Source of the DNA: Endozoicomonas euniceicola
GTDB taxonomy: Bacteria; Pseudomonadota; Gammaproteobacteria; Pseudomonadales; Endozoicomonadaceae
NCBI RefSeq assembly: GCF_025562755.1
Contig: NZ_CP103300.1
Span: forward strand, 5,582,501-5,646,500
Length of the DNA stretch: 64,000 nt
Direction of reading: 5' to 3'
The notes under the pieces: model-generated
What the model saw: the letters and a program-made list of their open reading frames with translations, nothing else
Database searches by the model: none
Told to the model about the DNA's origin: nothing
Shown here: piece by piece, positions 61,234-64,000 of the stretch
How the letters are laid out: each line of letters starts with the position of its first letter
How positions within the stretch are numbered: the stretch's first letter is position 1
Position numbers and translations under genes: made by a program

Positions 61234-63188
61234 AGTCGCTGCCCCTCTTTATCCTGTCCTTTGGTCACCAGAAAACGCACCAGCTTCAGGGCGTCTGCGG
61301 ACAACCCTTTGCGAAGCTCAACTTTTGGTTTTTCATCTTCGGTGATCCGGTAGTAACGTTTGCACTGCTCAATTAACTGCTCTGCCAGTAGGCTGGCGTC
61401 GGTCTGGTTTTTTGCCTCGAAGCCAGTCTGCAAATACATTGATTTCAGGAGGGAGATTACAGCTTCTGCTTCTACCAGAAGATCATTCTCCTGTTCCAGC
61501 CCGAGCGTGGAAAACAGTTGCTCTGCCTTATGGAAAAAGCCCCAGGCAAAGCCGTTAATATCCTGTTTTTCTTGCTGAAGAGTCTGGCAGATATCGTCCG
61601 TCAGCTTGTCAATCACAAGCTTGTCACCCTGAACGGCTTTATCCCACGGGCAGCTCCATTCCAGATGCTTGCCACCGGGTTTCCAGACCCGGATAGCCAG
61701 GGAATCCCGACCGCAGTAATCTTTGGCGATGTCGTCCAGCAGGGTGTGGGAATCAGACAGCCCCTGCATCAGGGGCGACTTGATATGGCAATACTCAATA
61801 GCGCCAGACAATGTGCTGGTGGCGATTCCTTTGCCGTGTTGCCTGAAGGAGTCCGCATACTCGTTACGCAGCGCCAGGGCGCAGTTCATGGCGTCTTCCA
61901 TGGGTAACAGAGCCAGCACATCGTCACCACCGGCGTATACCAGAAAACCGCTGTTTTCACTGACAATATCCGGAACCTTTTCAGTAAACGCATTCAGTGC
62001 CTGACTGATGGGTTTCTGTTTTTTGTTTTTGAGATCACTCATTTGGCTACCCAGAGAATCACCATCCATGCGTAAGATGGCGTAGAACGGGCTGGGTCGG
62101 GTTTTGGTGATTGCCTGAACTTTTCTCAAACATTGTTGTGCATCATCCACCTCCTGTTGTGAGTCCGGTTCCTGCTGTGCTTTGGTTTGCAGAATAAAAT
62201 CAAACAGGTATTGCCCGTCCATGCGCTCCCACTGTTGTTTTTCCGGGTCACGACCGGCGGCATCACGGACACAGCGTGGTATTTCAGCGTGGCGGCTGTT
62301 GCTGGCTTCAAAGCCAGACAAGGCATCATGAAGACCCCAGATCTGATCCCAGTGTTCCGGTGTTTCAGCGCTGCGAATGGTATCGGCGAGCCAGTGCGCT
62401 GCTGCCAGATAACCCACTGAAGGTACATTAACGGGTACTCTCCAGCCATAGGCAACCCAGTTGTCCGGCATTGTCACCTGTAACCGGGGAAAAACGTGGG
62501 GGAAGCGGCGCTTGACAAATGCAATGGCACAAAGCTCTTCACCCTGTCGCAGGTCAACCTTGCCCACTTTTTTTCGGAGTGCTTTCCAGAACGCTCTTTC
62601 TCCCTGACCAGCACGGCCGGGGCGTTCGGCTCCGGACAGTTCCTGCCAGCCGTCCATCATCATGCATTTTACGCCCGGTTCTACCGGGGGATGCCAGGTG
62701 CGCCAGTTCTTCCGGCGATCCAGAAGGTTGGATGCTGTTTCCTCATCGCTCAGACACCAGCTTATTTCCCAGAAACCTTCTATCTGGCGTTCCCAGATTT
62801 TACGGGTTTCGGTCAGGTCGATGTCCAGAGCTTGCAGGTCTTGTTTCCAGACCGTTTCCGCCAGTGCCTGCCACGCAGCCCGAATGGCTGCCTCCACCAC
62901 TTCAGGTTTGAAGTCGGCGGGGACTTTGGTGATTATGGCGGTGAAACGATTGGGAATGGCTCCCTGCTCAGGGGGCTCTCCTGTACCTTCGCCCTCCAGC
63001 CATTCAAGATACCCCCGGGCAGGGATCGGGAATTTGATATCCCCGTTCTGCTTCTTTATGGCATTCATGGCGATACCGGACAGCCACGACAACAGGAATG
63101 AGCCTGCCCAGAAATCGCGGGTACGACGGGCCTGAGCAACAAATCCCTGAACCGGACCGAGGGTGATGTGGAAATGCTTATTCGCCAT
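61230..63188 (-). CDS. cmr2: Cas10/Cmr2, cyclic-oligoadenylate synthase lacking an HD domain
   Basis: Large subunit of the Cmr complex. The 652-residue protein starts FHITLGPVQGFVAQARRTRDFWAGSFLLSW, which in longer Cmr2 proteins follows the N-terminal HD nuclease; here no HD domain exists. The palm has FYAILRMDGDSLG and the GGDD motif at residues 420-423 (VYAGGDDVLALLP), the site that makes cyclic oligoadenylate from ATP. A strong GGGAGGTGA site lies before the ATG, so the missing HD is not a start error. The gene overlaps cmr1 and cmr3. Confidence 0.95.
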   Translation of the reverse strand: MANKHFHITLGPVQGFVAQARRTRDFWAGSFLLSWLSGIAMNAIKKQNGDIKFPIPARGYLEWLEGEGTGEPPEQGAIPNRFTAIITKVPADFKPEVVEAAIRAAWQALAETVWKQDLQALDIDLTETRKIWERQIEGFWEISWCLSDEETASNLLDRRKNWRTWHPPVEPGVKCMMMDGWQELSGAERPGRAGQGERAFWKALRKKVGKVDLRQGEELCAIAFVKRRFPHVFPRLQVTMPDNWVAYGWRVPVNVPSVGYLAAAHWLADTIRSAETPEHWDQIWGLHDALSGFEASNSRHAEIPRCVRDAAGRDPEKQQWERMDGQYLFDFILQTKAQQEPDSQQEVDDAQQCLRKVQAITKTRPSPFYAILRMDGDSLGSQMSDLKNKKQKPISQALNAFTEKVPDIVSENSGFLVYAGGDDVLALLPMEDAMNCALALRNEYADSFRQHGKGIATSTLSGAIEYCHIKSPLMQGLSDSHTLLDDIAKDYCGRDSLAIRVWKPGGKHLEWSCPWDKAVQGDKLVIDKLTDDICQTLQQEKQDINGFAWGFFHKAEQLFSTLGLEQENDLLVEAEAVISLLKSMYLQTGFEAKNQTDASLLAEQLIEQCKRYYRITEDEKPKVELRKGLSADALKLVRFLVTKGQDKEGQRL

Positions 63189-64000
63189 AAATCACCTCCC
63201 GCTGTTCAAAGCGATCCATGAATTTGCGGATGACTGACCAGTTGACTGTGGCAGAAACATGACAAACTGTTTTTTTGTTTTTTTTGCTGCCGCACTTAAC
63301 TTCCAGTTTTTGTTGTCCACTAAGAAACAGGCTTTGAAGCAATGTTTGGGTTAGAATGACGTCCCCATTTGCAAAGCAATGAACGTGGCTAAATAACGGC
63401 GATGCCCTCCGACCTTGACCTTGGTTTTTTAGTAGGTTTACATCAACATATTTCTTTGAATCAGTCGCACTACTGAGGTAGTAGTTATGGGGTAAGCCAA
63501 AAGCAATTCTATCTGGATGACTGTTTGGAGCCCTGCCTTTTGCTATTTGATATGCCCATTTATGGTCTTCAATGAAATTTCTTTCCGCCTCTTGACCTAA
63601 AATACGTCCATCCTTTCCCCAGCTTCTGTATAGCTGCAATTCATCATTTAACCTGAGAAGAAGTTGAAAGGCATCACTTCCGACAGAGGAAATGTCGATT
63701 CTGGAAAGGCTGGAGAATGCAGAGTATGGTGGCTCAGCTCTTGCCAGCTCTGCATTCTTTAGCAAACGTGCTACCAGCGAACAGTATTCTTCACGATTTT
63801 GGGGGGCAGAATAGGAGCCACCGGTTAAATGTTGGATTGACAGACTACCAAGCCCTTTTCTTGACCGGGCACCGAGGCCGCCAAACAAGCCCAGGCACAA
63901 CAAGGCTTCTTCTAATTGCTGGTGCTGAGTTTCTGTCATGGTCTGGTTTGGGTAACAGCTGACCGTAAAACTTCCGCCGCTGGCAAGGTATTGCATCTTT
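63178..64000 (-). CDS. cmr1: Cmr1, type III-B RAMP protein (5' end outside window)
   Basis: The visible 274 residues include the Cmr1 glycine loop LGLFGGLGARSRKGLGSLSI and the later RASPLFSHVHCF and SGQQKLEVKCG. It is open to the window edge: the ATG at 63996 is internal, since the codons beyond remain in frame. Cmr1 sits at the 3' end of the crRNA. It overlaps cmr2 by 11 bases and is the first cmr gene visible; more cas genes may lie upstream. Confidence 0.9.
   Translation of the reverse strand, partial: KMQYLASGGSFTVSCYPNQTMTETQHQQLEEALLCLGLFGGLGARSRKGLGSLSIQHLTGGSYSAPQNREEYCSLVARLLKNAELARAEPPYSAFSSLSRIDISSVGSDAFQLLLRLNDELQLYRSWGKDGRILGQEAERNFIEDHKWAYQIAKGRAPNSHPDRIAFGLPHNYYLSSATDSKKYVDVNLLKNQGQGRRASPLFSHVHCFANGDVILTQTLLQSLFLSGQQKLEVKCGSKKNKKTVCHVSATVNWSVIRKFMDRFEQREVIYGE

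Overview
The window reads as a gammaproteobacterial chromosome, most likely an Endozoicomonas-like member of the Oceanospirillales. This rests on the gyrA-serC-pheA-hisC-tyrA/aroA-cmk-rpsA-ihfB-lapA-lapB order, the fused TyrA-AroA protein, the single-polypeptide FtsK-LolA-RarA-SerS neighbourhood, and several secreted proteins without recognisable relatives. The genus is an inference from gene order and style, not from a database search.

Positions 1-37340 are mostly core genome. An incomplete ubiG faces away from gyrA. serC, pheA, hisC, tyrA-aroA and cmk make aromatic amino acids, histidine, serine and CMP. rpsA, ihfB, lapA and lapB follow. Then come a Gfo/Idh/MocA oxidoreductase, an RRM RNA-binding protein, a YecH-like protein, a lipoprotein of the ADP-ribosylglycohydrolase fold, ftsK-lolA-rarA, two tandem secreted paralogues, an antiporter, serS, a MATE pump, a repeat-bearing secreted protein, a glycine-zipper protein, an aspartate-type aminotransferase, uvrB and tRNA-Val(GAC). 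One insertion into this core stands out: a multi-spanning membrane protein with a TLC-like pattern between pheA and hisC.

Positions 37350-64000 are an accessory island that starts right after tRNA-Val with a broken tyrosine integrase. It holds a type III-B CRISPR-Cas system split in two. The left half, on the + strand, has a stand-alone primase-polymerase-like (AEP) protein, Csx16, array 1 (26 repeats) and two consecutive cas2-cas1 pairs. The right half, on the - strand, is cmr1-cmr2(cas10)-cmr3-cmr4-cmr5-cmr6-cas6 followed by a Card1/Can2-type CARF nuclease gene and then array 3 (37 repeats). The 9 kb between the halves contains an IS66-family element inside an antitoxin gene, DinJ/YafQ and HigBA toxin-antitoxin pairs, a three-repeat mini-array with altered repeats, a truncated third cas1, and an IS605-type element with tnpA and tnpB.

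Expected working: Cas6 processes the arrays, the Cmr complex carries crRNA, and Cas10 has a GGDD palm but no HD nuclease, so it should act mainly through cyclic oligoadenylate. The CARF nuclease that would answer that signal is split by an IS1380-family element with a 5-bp target duplication; joining the two parts at that duplication restores one open frame. Csx16 would be the off-switch. The adaptation side is unusual: two different Cas1-Cas2 pairs with intact catalytic residues next to an AEP-family polymerase.
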